Below are positions 24,956 to 34,295 of a stretch of 64,000 nt of DNA, one piece after another. Under the pieces are notes generated by a model. The model did not search any database and was not told where the DNA came from. It saw nothing but the letters and a program-made list of their open reading frames with translations. The stretch's first letter is position 1; each line of letters begins with the position of its first letter. The stretch covers positions 62,001-126,000 of the forward strand of contig JABWCF010000001.1 in NCBI GenBank assembly GCA_013359255.1, read 5' to 3'. The stretch is from Flavobacteriales bacterium. Lineage in GTDB: Bacteria > Bacteroidota > Bacteroidia > Flavobacteriales_E > Vicingaceae. The position numbers were made by a program, and so were the translations under genes.

Positions 24956-26929
24956 CTAATTTACCTTTTTGCTAAGTTGATTTAAAGATTGAAGAATGAT
25001 TAATAAATCTTTTAAAATAGAATAGTTTCTTGCATAAGCTATATTGGCCTCGTTTATTTCTTCAGTTTTTAAATTTAGTAACATTTCGTTCTCAATGGGA
25101 GTAAGAATTCCGATTTTAATTTTGCTCTTAATCGGAAGGGATTTTAGCGGATATAGTCCTACAAAAGAAATATTTCCGCTAAGTATCTGTAACATATTTT
25201 TTAGCAGATTTTTAAAATGGCCTGTTGCTATTGATAGCAAAGGACTAAAAACAAGAAATATAGAAGAAAGAAAAATATCTAGTATTCTTTTACTTCGCAT
25301 TTTTGCGGGGTGAAGTACCGATTGTAAATCGGAATAAAAATACTCATCGGCCGATACAATGCTATTGCTTCCCACCATAAAGCGGTTGTTTTCAGAGGCA
25401 ATTTTTAAATGAATATTTCTTAACGAGGGTAATTTTTGCAGTGTGGCTATGATTTCGGAATAACTTGTTTCTACAGGCGAAAATATCACTTCATTCAAAC
25501 GGTACATCTCTATTAAATCAAACAGATGATTGAAATTTCCGGAATATTCTACGTTTGCATTTTCTGAAGTATTGTAATTTAGTGGTTTTACGTAGCAAAT
25601 GTTTTCTTTGGGATAGTAGGTTTGTTTTATTAAATGGGTAATCTTTTCTGCTTCTGTTTCAGGAGCTACCATGGCTATTCTTTTTTTGCCTGTACTGAGC
25701 ATATTAATTAATTGAAGTTTGCTAAGAAGGTATCTGTAAAGCGGAATAAGCAGCAGAGTTCCCAACGCTGAAAAAAAGATAACAGCTCTGGAAAACCTTA
25801 AATTTTCTGGAAGTAATGAGTAGGTAATAAGGGTAAAAATACCAGATAAGCAAATTCCGGCAAATAGTTTCTTGTATGAATAGGGTTTGTCGTAGACTCC
25901 GGAAAAAAAACAAAAAAGAAGAACGAAGCCTGTGAAAGAAAGCAGAGAATAGCTCACAATTGCAGCAGGGAAGTGCCCTCCTTGTGTAAATCGCACCAAA
26001 TGTTCGTAGTAATAAGTTAGGTTTTTTGTAAAAAGAAAAACCAATATCCCATCTGTAACAGGCAGAAAAAATTTTTCAATCAAGCGTTTAAGAATAGATA
26101 GTCCGGCCCTTAACCAAATGGCTAATTGAATAAAGAAGGAATAATATCCGGCTGTTTTTTGCGTAAAATGTTTTTTTGCAAATATTTCCATAGCACGATA
26201 AAAAACCAGTACATAGTTTATGCTACTTTTTTTAGTGCTTTCGCCTTTATAATGTATAATGGAGGTGTGTGGGAAATAATAATTTTTATACCCTTCTTTT
26301 AATATGCGGTAAGATAAATCGATGTCTTCTCCGTACATAAAAAATATTTCATCGAGTAATCCGGTTTTTCGAAGAGTTTCCATTCGTAAAAACATAAATG
26401 CTCCGGAAAGAATTTCTACTTCGTGTGTTTTGTTTGGGTTTAAATTCCCTAAATGATAGCGGTTAAACTTTTTTGATGATGGAAACAGTTTGCTTAAACC
26501 GATAATTTTGTAAAAAGCTACATCGGGTGTGGGTAATCCGCGTTTCGATTCGGGTAAAAAATTTCCCTTTCCGTCAATCATTTTTACACCCAGTCCTCCT
26601 GCTTCGGGATGGGTTTCCATAAAATCAAAACATTTTTTCAGCGTGTTTTCTTGTATAATGGTATCGGGGTTCAGTAATAAAACGTATTTTCCTTTAGCTT
26701 TTTCTATACCTTGGTTATTGGCTTTAGAAAAACCAACATTCTTTTTGTTCTGTATGCTATTTACAAACGGAAAATAGTGTGATACCATTTCCATACTATC
26801 ATCGTCAGAGTGGTTATCAATTACCCATACCTCTGCTTGAACCTGCTGCATGGCTTTTTGAACAGAATGCAGGCAGTTGAATAAAAAATATTTTACGTTG
26901 TAGCTTACTATGATAACCGATATGTCCAT
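24956..26929 (-). CDS. GT2 glycosyltransferase fused to a degenerate phosphosugar-transferase-like region
   Basis: 657 residues from the ATG at 26929, which opens directly on MDISVIIVSYN. The N-terminal GT2 domain (about 1-270) has the strand motif VWVIDNHSDDDS, LLLNPDTII in the DxD position and MYGEDIDLSYR, typical of rhamnosyltransferase-like GT2 enzymes. Several transmembrane helices follow (about 290-440), then a Rossmann-like domain (KKRIAMVAPETEAEK). The C-terminal stretch resembles a bacterial sugar transferase: SKRILDIFLSSIFLVFSPLL, then LKNMLQILSGNISFVG, GILTP and YARNYSILKDLLIILQ. The catalytic middle (KFRSM and the Asp-Glu dyad) is missing. The gene starts 7 bp after recR. The sugar and acceptor are unknown. 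Confidence 0.82.
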   Translation of the reverse strand: MDISVIIVSYNVKYFLFNCLHSVQKAMQQVQAEVWVIDNHSDDDSMEMVSHYFPFVNSIQNKKNVGFSKANNQGIEKAKGKYVLLLNPDTIIQENTLKKCFDFMETHPEAGGLGVKMIDGKGNFLPESKRGLPTPDVAFYKIIGLSKLFPSSKKFNRYHLGNLNPNKTHEVEILSGAFMFLRMETLRKTGLLDEIFFMYGEDIDLSYRILKEGYKNYYFPHTSIIHYKGESTKKSSINYVLVFYRAMEIFAKKHFTQKTAGYYSFFIQLAIWLRAGLSILKRLIEKFFLPVTDGILVFLFTKNLTYYYEHLVRFTQGGHFPAAIVSYSLLSFTGFVLLFCFFSGVYDKPYSYKKLFAGICLSGIFTLITYSLLPENLRFSRAVIFFSALGTLLLIPLYRYLLSKLQLINMLSTGKKRIAMVAPETEAEKITHLIKQTYYPKENICYVKPLNYNTSENANVEYSGNFNHLFDLIEMYRLNEVIFSPVETSYSEIIATLQKLPSLRNIHLKIASENNRFMVGSNSIVSADEYFYSDLQSVLHPAKMRSKRILDIFLSSIFLVFSPLLSIATGHFKNLLKNMLQILSGNISFVGLYPLKSLPIKSKIKIGILTPIENEMLLNLKTEEINEANIAYARNYSILKDLLIILQSLNQLSKKVN

Positions 26930-26936
26930 GTGTGAT

Positions 26937-27557
26937 TTAACGAGCAAGTGTATTTTCGTATGGAACGCGGTTGGTAATGGAACGTGCCAATGTAATTTCA
27001 TCGGTATACTCCAACTCATCGCCAAAAGCTACTCCTCTGGCAAGGGTAGTTATTTTTACCGGAAAATCTTTTATTTTTTTAAACAAGTAAAAATTGGTTG
27101 TGTCTCCTTCCATTGTAGTACTGAGCGCCATAATGACTTCATTGATGTTGGAGGTTTGCAGGCGATGTATCAGTTCGTTTATTTTAATATCGTTTGGACC
27201 AACGCTATCAATAGGTGAAATTAAGCCGCCCAGCACATGGTACACCCCTTTGTATTGCATGGTAGATTCTATGGCCAGCACATCGCGGATATCTTGCACT
27301 ACACAAATTACTTCTTGTTCGCGTTTTGGATTTGCGCAAACTTCGCAAACAGGGTTGTCGCTTATATTAAAACAATTTTTGCAATGTTGTATGTTATTCG
27401 AAAGGTTTTGTAAAACTTCACTGAAATTTTCTATTGTGCCAGAATCTTCCTTTAATAAATGGAGCACATAGCGAAGGGCCGTTTTTTTGCCTACACCGGG
27501 CAACGAGGAAAATACCTCAACAGCTTTTTCTAGGGTTTTTGAAGGGAATTTTTCCAC
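26937..27557 (-). CDS. recR: Recombination mediator protein RecR
   Basis: 206 residues from a GTG at 27557, the family length. RecR works with RecO/RecF to load RecA at gaps. It shows the helix-hairpin LPGVGKKTALR, the C4 zinc finger CKNCFNISDNPVCEVC, a Toprim domain (ICVVQDIRDVLAIE, then YHVLGGLISPIDSVGP) and a C-terminal ARGVAFGDELEYTDEITL motif. The GTG start gives MEKFPSKTLEKAVEVF, which lines up with other Bacteroidota RecR N-termini. An in-frame ATG at 27608 would add 17 unusual residues and overlap the divergent symporter start. Confidence 0.9.
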   Translation of the reverse strand: MEKFPSKTLEKAVEVFSSLPGVGKKTALRYVLHLLKEDSGTIENFSEVLQNLSNNIQHCKNCFNISDNPVCEVCANPKREQEVICVVQDIRDVLAIESTMQYKGVYHVLGGLISPIDSVGPNDIKINELIHRLQTSNINEVIMALSTTMEGDTTNFYLFKKIKDFPVKITTLARGVAFGDELEYTDEITLARSITNRVPYENTLAR

Positions 27558-27606
27558 TGGGTAGATTTCTGTACTTTCGCTTTCAAAATTAAGTAATTTC
27601 GGTTTC

Positions 27607-29052
27607 ATGCAGCCTTCTTTTATATTATTCATCATTGCGTTGTATTTTCTTTTGCTGGTAATTATTTCGTTTGTTACGGCAAAAGGTGCCGATAATAAAA
27701 GTTTTTTTATCGGGGCAAAAAAGTCGCCCTGGTTTTTGGTAGCCTTTGGTATGATAGGAGCTTCGCTTTCTGGGGTAACTTTTATTTCTATACCCGGATG
27801 GGTTGGAGCCACGCAATTTGCGTATATGCAAACCGTTTTAGGCTACTTATTAGGCTACGTTGTAATAGCCACCGTATTAATGCCTTTGTATTACCGTTTA
27901 AATTTAACCTCCATTTACACTTACCTTGAACAGCGTTTTGGTTTTTTCTCTTATAAAACCGGAGCTTCTTTTTTTCTTTTATCAAGAACCATAGGGGCTT
28001 CTTTTAGAATGTTTTTAGTGGCGAATGTTTTACAGTTTACTATTTTCGATACCATGGGAATTCCTTTTTGGTTTACGGTGGTAGCTACCATTTTTTTTAT
28101 TTGGCTATATACGTTTAAAGGGGGAATAAAAACCATTGTTTGGACAGATACCTTACAAACACTGTTTATGTTGCTTGCTGTAGTGTTTACCATTTTGCTA
28201 ATAGGGCGGCAGTTGAACTGGGAATTGTTGGAAGTGTTTGCTCAAATAAAAGAAAGCGAGTATTCGCAAATTTTCTTCTTTACGGAAAGTCATTCGCCCA
28301 ACTATTTTTGGAAACACTTTTTAGGTGGAGCTTTTATTGCTATTTCAATGACCGGCCTAGACCAAGATATGATGCAAAAAAACCTTAGTTGTAAAAATAT
28401 TAAAGAAGCAAAAAAAAATATGTTGTGGTTTAGTGTGGTGTTGGTGTTTGTAAATCTACTTTTTCTATGTTTAGGTGCATTGCTTTATTTGTATTGCGAA
28501 AAAATGCAAATTGCATTGCCCGAAAAAAGCGACAACCTATATCCCATGCTGGCTATGGGCGGATACCTTGGAGATGTGGTAGGGGTAATTTTTATTTTAG
28601 GATTAATTGCAGCAGCCTATTCCAGTGCCGATTCTGCTCTAACGGCTCTTACCACTTCGTTTTGTATTGATATTTTATCTATAGAAAAACATTTTTCCGA
28701 AAATCAACAGATAAAGATTCGGAAGCGGGTGCACATGGGTACTTCTGCGGTTATGTTTTTATGTATTTTACTTTTTCATGCACTAAGTAACGACAGTGTA
28801 ATTAAAGAATTATTTACCATTGCCGGCTATACCTACGGACCTTTGCTTGGTTTGTATGCATATGGTTTACTAACCCACTTTCAGGTAAACGATAAATGGG
28901 TGCCGGTAGTTTGTATTCTTTCCCCCATTCTATGTTATGTGTTGAATCATTATTCCGAAACCTGGTTTGGCGGATATAAATTTGGATTTGAACTGCTTAT
29001 TTTAAATGGAATTTTAACTTTTGTGGGCTTACTTGTAATTCGAAAAAGGTAA
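27607..29052 (+). CDS. Sodium:solute symporter (SSS family)
   Basis: A 481-residue inner-membrane protein with about 13 hydrophobic helices. SSS-family features include FIGAKKSPWFLVAFGMIGASLSG near the N-terminus, a central IAISMTGLDQDMMQK and GLIAAAYSSADSALTALTTSF, which carries the Na+-site Ser/Thr residues of helix 8. The substrate is not predictable; the family carries sugars, amino acids, vitamins and carboxylates. It is divergent from recR. If recR starts at its GTG there are 49 bp between them; if at its ATG the two start codons overlap. Confidence 0.88.
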   Translation: MQPSFILFIIALYFLLLVIISFVTAKGADNKSFFIGAKKSPWFLVAFGMIGASLSGVTFISIPGWVGATQFAYMQTVLGYLLGYVVIATVLMPLYYRLNLTSIYTYLEQRFGFFSYKTGASFFLLSRTIGASFRMFLVANVLQFTIFDTMGIPFWFTVVATIFFIWLYTFKGGIKTIVWTDTLQTLFMLLAVVFTILLIGRQLNWELLEVFAQIKESEYSQIFFFTESHSPNYFWKHFLGGAFIAISMTGLDQDMMQKNLSCKNIKEAKKNMLWFSVVLVFVNLLFLCLGALLYLYCEKMQIALPEKSDNLYPMLAMGGYLGDVVGVIFILGLIAAAYSSADSALTALTTSFCIDILSIEKHFSENQQIKIRKRVHMGTSAVMFLCILLFHALSNDSVIKELFTIAGYTYGPLLGLYAYGLLTHFQVNDKWVPVVCILSPILCYVLNHYSETWFGGYKFGFELLILNGILTFVGLLVIRKR

Positions 29053-29074
29053 GTCAAAATTTATTCACATACGG

Positions 29075-29103
29075 TTTGGGCAAGATGCAATATTTTACTT
29101 TTG
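29075..29103 (+). promoter_or_regulatory. Predicted promoter of the UvrD-family helicase gene
   Basis: TTTG (29075-29078), 17 bp, then TACTTTTG (29096-29103): a full match to the Bacteroidota TTTG-N17-19-TAnnTTTG consensus. The ATG begins only 4 bp after the -7 element, so the transcript should be leaderless or nearly so. Confidence 0.75.
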
Positions 29104-29107
29104 TGCA

Positions 29108-31411
29108 ATGAGTTATTTAGAAGAGCTGAACGAAGAGCAGCGTAAAGCGGTTGAAAATACAGAAGGCCCTGTAATGGTAATTGCAGGAGCAGGTTCGGGT
29201 AAAACACGCGTGCTCACCTATAGAATCGCACACCTCATTAATCAAGGGGTAGACCCTTTTCAGATATTAGCCCTTACCTTTACAAACAAGGCCGCAAAAG
29301 AGATGAAAGAGCGCATCGTGCGTATTACGAGCGAGAGCGATGCAAAGAGTTTGTGGATGGGAACTTTTCACTCTGTTTTTTCACGTATTCTACGATCAGA
29401 AGCAGAAAAAATTGGCTACCCTTCTAACTTTTCCATTTACAATACCGATGACTCAAAAAACTTACTGAAAGACATCGTTAAAGGATTTAATCTTGACGAT
29501 AAACAATACAAAACAAACATGGTTTATAGCCGCATTTCGGCTGCTAAAAATAACCTTATTTCGGCCACTGCATACCTAAACGATAAAAACATACAAGCCG
29601 AAGATACCCAAAGACGTTTGCCCGAAATAGGCCGAATTTATTTAGCATACGAGCAAAGATGTTTTAAAGCATCGGCCATGGATTTTGACGATTTGCTTTT
29701 TAAAACCAATGTATTACTACGAGATTTTCCTGAAGTATTATACAAATACCAAAGCCGATTCAAGTATATTTTAGTTGATGAGTACCAAGACACCAATTAT
29801 TCGCAATACCTGATTGTAAAGAAACTGGCAGCACGCTTTCAAAACATTTGTGTAGTGGGTGATGATGCACAAAGTATCTATGCCTTCAGGGGAGCCAACA
29901 TTCAGAATATTCTTAATTTCCAAAAAGATTATTCCGATGCACAAACATTTAAGTTAGAGCAAAACTATCGTTCTACCAAAAGTATTGTAAATACGGCCAA
30001 CCGAATTATTACATTTAATAAAGAACAACTTCCTAAGGAAGTATGGACAGACAACGAAAATGGCGAAAAAATAAAAGTTTTCCAAACACTAACTGATAAA
30101 GAAGAGGGAGAAACTATTGCATCAGGCATACATAGCAGACACCTTTCAGAACACGCACCTTTTTGCGATTTTGCAATTTTATACCGCACCAATGCTCAAT
30201 CGCGTTCTTTCGAAGAGGCCCTTCGGAAAAGAAATATACCATACCGCATTTATGGAGGTATTTCCTTTTACCAGCGAAAAGAAATAAAAGATCTTTTGGC
30301 TTACTTTCGCTTGGTCATCAATCCTAATGATGAGGAATCATTTAAACGAATTATCAATTACCCATTAAGAGGAATAGGAAAAACAAGCATTGAGAAAATA
30401 ATGGTTCTTGCCGACCAACATCAAGTTAGTCTTTGGGATATTGCTTCAAAAACATCTCACTTCAGAAACGATTTTAATACAGGCCTTATTCAAAAAATCA
30501 ACGAATTTATTACCACTATTAAAAGTTTTAGTACGCTGCTTTTTACTCAAAATGCTTACGAGTTGGGTAATCAAATTGCACAATCATCGGGTATATTAAA
30601 AGAACTTTTTTCCGATACATCGCCCGAAGGAGTTTCTAGATATGAAAACATTGTGGAACTCCTAAACGGACTAAAAGAATTTGTAGAAAATGCCCAAAAA
30701 GAAAATCCGGAAATAATACCTACGCTAGACGAATACATGCAAGAAATTGCACTACTTACAGATGCCGATAAAGAAAGTGAAGAGGATAAAAATACGGTTT
30801 CATTAATGACCATACACATGTCAAAAGGTCTTGAATTTGGGCATGTGTATATTGTAGGATTGGAAGATGGTCTTTTTCCCTCACAACTTTCAACCCAATC
30901 GAGAACCGATTTAGAAGAAGAGAGAAGATTATTTTATGTAGCCCTTACACGAGCACAAAAATCGGTAACTCTTTCTTATGCTTTAACCCGCTACCGTTGG
31001 GGGCAGCTTACACAATGCGAACCTAGCCGATTTTTAGAAGAGTTAGACTCCACCTATGTAGAGATTTCGCCTAAGCATGAAGCAAATAAAAAAAATAACG
31101 AAACTTTTTTTACTAAACACCCCACCAACATAGCTACTACACCTGCACAAAACTCAGTTGTTCGAACCAGTAAAAGCAACCTCGTAAAACTAAACAGTGC
31201 CATTAGTAAAAGCACCGTTACCGCACAAGATTTAAACCTTCAAATTGGAATGCAGGTACACCACGAAAAATTTGGTAAGGGCAAAGTGCTAAACATAGAA
31301 GGAGCCTCGCCTAACCAAAAAGCTACTATAGAATTTGAATCTGTTGGAAACAAACAGTTGCTTCTAAAATTTGCCCGATTAACCATTGTAGAAACTGATT
31401 CCCTCAATTAA
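29108..31411 (+). CDS. UvrD/PcrA-type superfamily 1 DNA helicase
   Basis: A 767-residue 3'-5' helicase for repair and replication-fork maintenance. It has the Q-motif LNEEQRKAVE, Walker A GAGSGKT (27-33), motif Ia LTFTNKAAKEMKERI, Walker B ILVDEYQDTN, motif III GDDAQSIYAFRGA, motif IV QNYRS, motif V TIHMSKGLEF and motif VI VALTRAQ. The C-terminal tail (about 700-765) contains the PcrA-type MQVHHEKFGKGKVLNIEG module that binds RNA polymerase in relatives. It is close to PcrA/UvrD in length and layout; choosing between those two names is arbitrary here. Confidence 0.95.
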   Translation: MSYLEELNEEQRKAVENTEGPVMVIAGAGSGKTRVLTYRIAHLINQGVDPFQILALTFTNKAAKEMKERIVRITSESDAKSLWMGTFHSVFSRILRSEAEKIGYPSNFSIYNTDDSKNLLKDIVKGFNLDDKQYKTNMVYSRISAAKNNLISATAYLNDKNIQAEDTQRRLPEIGRIYLAYEQRCFKASAMDFDDLLFKTNVLLRDFPEVLYKYQSRFKYILVDEYQDTNYSQYLIVKKLAARFQNICVVGDDAQSIYAFRGANIQNILNFQKDYSDAQTFKLEQNYRSTKSIVNTANRIITFNKEQLPKEVWTDNENGEKIKVFQTLTDKEEGETIASGIHSRHLSEHAPFCDFAILYRTNAQSRSFEEALRKRNIPYRIYGGISFYQRKEIKDLLAYFRLVINPNDEESFKRIINYPLRGIGKTSIEKIMVLADQHQVSLWDIASKTSHFRNDFNTGLIQKINEFITTIKSFSTLLFTQNAYELGNQIAQSSGILKELFSDTSPEGVSRYENIVELLNGLKEFVENAQKENPEIIPTLDEYMQEIALLTDADKESEEDKNTVSLMTIHMSKGLEFGHVYIVGLEDGLFPSQLSTQSRTDLEEERRLFYVALTRAQKSVTLSYALTRYRWGQLTQCEPSRFLEELDSTYVEISPKHEANKKNNETFFTKHPTNIATTPAQNSVVRTSKSNLVKLNSAISKSTVTAQDLNLQIGMQVHHEKFGKGKVLNIEGASPNQKATIEFESVGNKQLLLKFARLTIVETDSLN

Positions 31412-31520
31412 TATTGACTAAAAGAAATTTTCTTCTTTACTTTGTGTGGTCGGTCGGAAATTACACATCATACCCTACTATCCGATTCCAAACATTGATT
31501 TAATAAGCAAACTCAAACTG

Positions 31521-32159
31521 ATGGACTACAACACACAACGAGAAAAATTAATTATTCCCGAATACGGGAGGCATATACACATTATGGTAAATCATTGCAT
31601 AAGTATAGAAGACCGAGAGGAACGCAACCGCTGTGCAAAAGCCATTATTGATGTAATGGGGCAACTAAATCCCCATCTTCGTGATGTGGCCGATTTTACT
31701 CATAAATTGTGGGATCATCTTTTCATCATTTCAAACTTTAAACTCGATGTAGATTCTCCATATCCAAAACCAAATCCGGATAAAATACACGAAAAACCAG
31801 AACCAATGAGCTATCCTCAAAAACGTATAAAGTTTAAACATTACGGAAAAACAGTGGAAGCTCTTATAAAAAAAGCTTCGGATACGGAAGAAGGAGATGA
31901 AAGAAATGCGTTTGTAGAAGCCATAGCCAATTTAATGAAAAAATTTTATCTCACATGGAATCGTGATTCAGTGAATGATAACGTGATACTAGAAGAACTG
32001 AAATTGCTCTCCGAAAATAAATTAAAAACAAAAGAAACCTTTCAGTTAGATTCTACCAACGAAATTATTTATCGCAATAACTTGAACACTCCTTCGCACC
32101 AAAACAACAAAAAGAAAAAAAACGGGCAGAAAAAAAACAAAATGAGAAAAAAATATTAA
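31521..32159 (+). CDS. DUF4290 family protein
   Basis: 212 residues from the ATG at 31521, which gives MDYNTQREKLIIPEYGRHI, the usual opening of this Bacteroidota-specific family. A longer GTG start at 31446 would add 25 residues unlike the family. The body is helical and charged (CISIEDREERNRCAKAIIDVMGQLNPHLRD), with no catalytic motif. The C-terminal 40 residues are very rich in Lys and Asn, as in nucleic-acid-binding tails. The gene precedes murA, an arrangement I recall as common in Bacteroidota. Function is unknown. Confidence 0.85.
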   Translation: MDYNTQREKLIIPEYGRHIHIMVNHCISIEDREERNRCAKAIIDVMGQLNPHLRDVADFTHKLWDHLFIISNFKLDVDSPYPKPNPDKIHEKPEPMSYPQKRIKFKHYGKTVEALIKKASDTEEGDERNAFVEAIANLMKKFYLTWNRDSVNDNVILEELKLLSENKLKTKETFQLDSTNEIIYRNNLNTPSHQNNKKKKNGQKKNKMRKKY

Positions 32160-32302
32160 TCACTTTTCTCTCTCAAAATCATCTGCTTTTTCACAACAAA
32201 TAGAGCTGTACAGGTTTTCCCCAACTACCTGTTAAAACATATATAAATGTTTTTGAAATTTTAGTATATACTTGTCTAATTTTCGCATAAAAATTAAAAA
32301 GT

Positions 32303-33607
32303 ATGGGAACTTTCATAATCGATGGACCTAATAAACTAAAAGGCGAAATACAACCTCAGGGGGCCAAAAACGAAGCATTGCAAATTTTATGTGCTGTTTT
32401 ACTTACACCTCAAAAATGCATTGTTAAAAATGTGCCTGATATTATTGATGTAAATAAACTAATTACTCTTTTGGGTGATATTGGAGTTAAAGTTGAAAAA
32501 ATAAACAACAACGATTACGCTTTTACCTCCGATGAAGTAAATATAGATTTTTTGCAATCCGATGAATTTAGAAAAAAAGCATCGGCATTACGAGGCTCCG
32601 TAATGATATTAGGTCCGATTTTAGCCCGCTTTGGCATAGGATTTATGCCACGTCCCGGAGGCGATAAAATTGGCCGAAGAAGACTCGACACCCACTTTTT
32701 AGGATTCGAAAAACTGGGAGCTACTTTTCATTACGATGCCAACAGCAGTTTTTACCGTATGGAAGCAAAAAGCCTGAAAGGTTGTTACATGCTACTCGAT
32801 GAAGCTTCTGTTACCGGTACCGCAAACATTGTAATGGCAGCTGTATTAGCCGAAGGTATTACTACGATTTATAATGCTGCCTGCGAACCTTATTTACAGC
32901 AACTCTGTAAAATGCTTAACCTTATGGGAGCCCAAATTTCGGGGGTAGGTTCTAATCTGCTTACTATTGAGGGAGTAAAAGAACTAAAAGGCTGCGAACA
33001 CACTATTTTGCCCGATATGATTGAGATTGGAAGCTTTATTGGCTTAGCCGCAATGACTCAGTCGGAACTTACCATTAAAAATGTTTCCTGGAATAATTTA
33101 GGGGTTATTCCTTCTATATTTAAAAAACTTGGCATACAACTTGAACGGAAAGGAGATGATATTTATGTTCCTTCGCAAGAAGTGTACGAAATAGAAACAT
33201 TTATAGATGGATCGATACTTACCATTGCCGATGCTCCATGGCCCGGATTTACCCCCGATTTATTAAGCATTGTGTTAGTGGTTGCTACACAAGCAAAAGG
33301 AAGCGTATTAATTCATCAAAAAATGTTTGAAAGCAGACTGTTCTTTGTAGATAAACTGATTGATATGGGAGCACAAATAATTCTCTGCGACCCACACCGT
33401 GCCACAGTAATTGGGCTTGGAAGACAAAATGCCTTACGAGGAATTGAAATGTCATCACCCGATATTCGAGCCGGAGTTTCTTTGCTTATTGCGGCACTTT
33501 CGGCACAGGGAAAAAGCACCATACACAATATTGAGCAAATAGACAGAGGATATCAGAATATTGACACAAGACTAAACGCCCTCGGAGCAAAAATTAAAAG
33601 ATTATAA
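32303..33607 (+). CDS. murA: UDP-N-acetylglucosamine 1-carboxyvinyltransferase MurA (Asp active-site variant)
   Basis: Catalyses the first committed step of peptidoglycan synthesis, transferring enolpyruvate from PEP to UDP-GlcNAc. 434 residues with the twin inside-out barrel pattern. Near the N-terminus, GAKNEALQI contains the conserved Lys-Asn pair. The active-site loop reads RPGGDKIGRRRLDTH, so Asp121 stands where most MurA proteins have the fosfomycin-reactive Cys115. Such Asp variants are active but fosfomycin-insensitive in known examples (Mycobacterium, Chlamydia). There are 143 bp to the DUF4290 gene and 34 bp to the following thioredoxin-like gene. Confidence 0.95.
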   Translation: MGTFIIDGPNKLKGEIQPQGAKNEALQILCAVLLTPQKCIVKNVPDIIDVNKLITLLGDIGVKVEKINNNDYAFTSDEVNIDFLQSDEFRKKASALRGSVMILGPILARFGIGFMPRPGGDKIGRRRLDTHFLGFEKLGATFHYDANSSFYRMEAKSLKGCYMLLDEASVTGTANIVMAAVLAEGITTIYNAACEPYLQQLCKMLNLMGAQISGVGSNLLTIEGVKELKGCEHTILPDMIEIGSFIGLAAMTQSELTIKNVSWNNLGVIPSIFKKLGIQLERKGDDIYVPSQEVYEIETFIDGSILTIADAPWPGFTPDLLSIVLVVATQAKGSVLIHQKMFESRLFFVDKLIDMGAQIILCDPHRATVIGLGRQNALRGIEMSSPDIRAGVSLLIAALSAQGKSTIHNIEQIDRGYQNIDTRLNALGAKIKRL

Positions 33608-33641
33608 ATGATTATCTTTACACACATAAATAAAATTTGAC

Positions 33642-34190
33642 ATGAAAAAAATAGCTTATTTCACTTTGGGTTCCGCCATCGTTTTTCTTGCTTTTGCATT
33701 TACCCAAAAAGTCGTTCAAAACTCAAAATCGAAAACCGAAACTGTAGGCCTAAACATTGGAAACAAAGCACCTGAATTAAATTATAAAAATCCCGAAGGA
33801 AAAGAACTAGCACTAAGCTCTTTAAAAGGAAAAATGGTACTAATTGATTTTTGGGCATCTTGGTGCGGACCCTGCAGAAGAGAAAACCCTGCTGTGGTTC
33901 AGGCATACAACGAATTTAAAGACAAAAAATTTAAAAACGCTAAAACATTTACCGTTTACAGCGTATCGTTAGATATGCAGGAGGCTGCATGGAAAAACGC
34001 CATTGTTCAAGATAAATTAACTTGGGAATACCACGTTAGCGACCTCGGTGGTTGGAACTCTAAAGCCGCCCAAACTTACCAGATTTACTCTATTCCTTCT
34101 AATTATTTAATTGATGGTAACGGAATCATTCTAGCCAAAAACCTTAGAGGCGAAGATTTAGTAAAATCGCTACAAAGCCAGTTAAAATAG
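33642..34190 (+). CDS. TlpA/ResA-like envelope thioredoxin
   Basis: A 182-residue protein with an N-terminal signal or membrane anchor (residues about 1-22) and a thioredoxin fold. LNIGNKAPELNY and FWASWCGPCRREN carry the CxxC redox pair (Cys-Gly-Pro-Cys), and IYSIPSNYLIDGNG contains the cis-Pro. This layout is typical of the alkyl hydroperoxide reductase/TlpA/ResA group, which act as extracytoplasmic thiol-disulfide reductases, for instance in cytochrome c maturation. The partner protein is not evident here. Confidence 0.88.
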   Translation: MKKIAYFTLGSAIVFLAFAFTQKVVQNSKSKTETVGLNIGNKAPELNYKNPEGKELALSSLKGKMVLIDFWASWCGPCRRENPAVVQAYNEFKDKKFKNAKTFTVYSVSLDMQEAAWKNAIVQDKLTWEYHVSDLGGWNSKAAQTYQIYSIPSNYLIDGNGIILAKNLRGEDLVKSLQSQLK

Positions 34191-34295
34191 AGAATCCTCC
34201 GGTTTCGTTTTCTTTTTTAAAGTCTGACAATTTGTCCTTAATTTCGCATTGGCAAAGAAATTGGGTAAGGTTATCCGATTTATAAAAATACGGCT

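Noticed and set aside
27000..28200. Switch from mainly minus-strand to mainly plus-strand genes near 27.6 kb, as around an origin.
   Set aside because: There is at most 49 bp between the divergent genes, no DnaA boxes, and several genes on either side break the pattern.
31446..31520. Longer GTG start for the DUF4290 protein.
   Set aside because: The ATG at 31521 gives the family's normal N-terminus; the extra 25 residues are unlike it.
32210..32232. Hairpin ACAGGT-N11-ACCTGT upstream of murA.
   Set aside because: The stem is only 6 bp with an 11-nt loop and no following T-run; it is not strong enough to call a terminator or operator.
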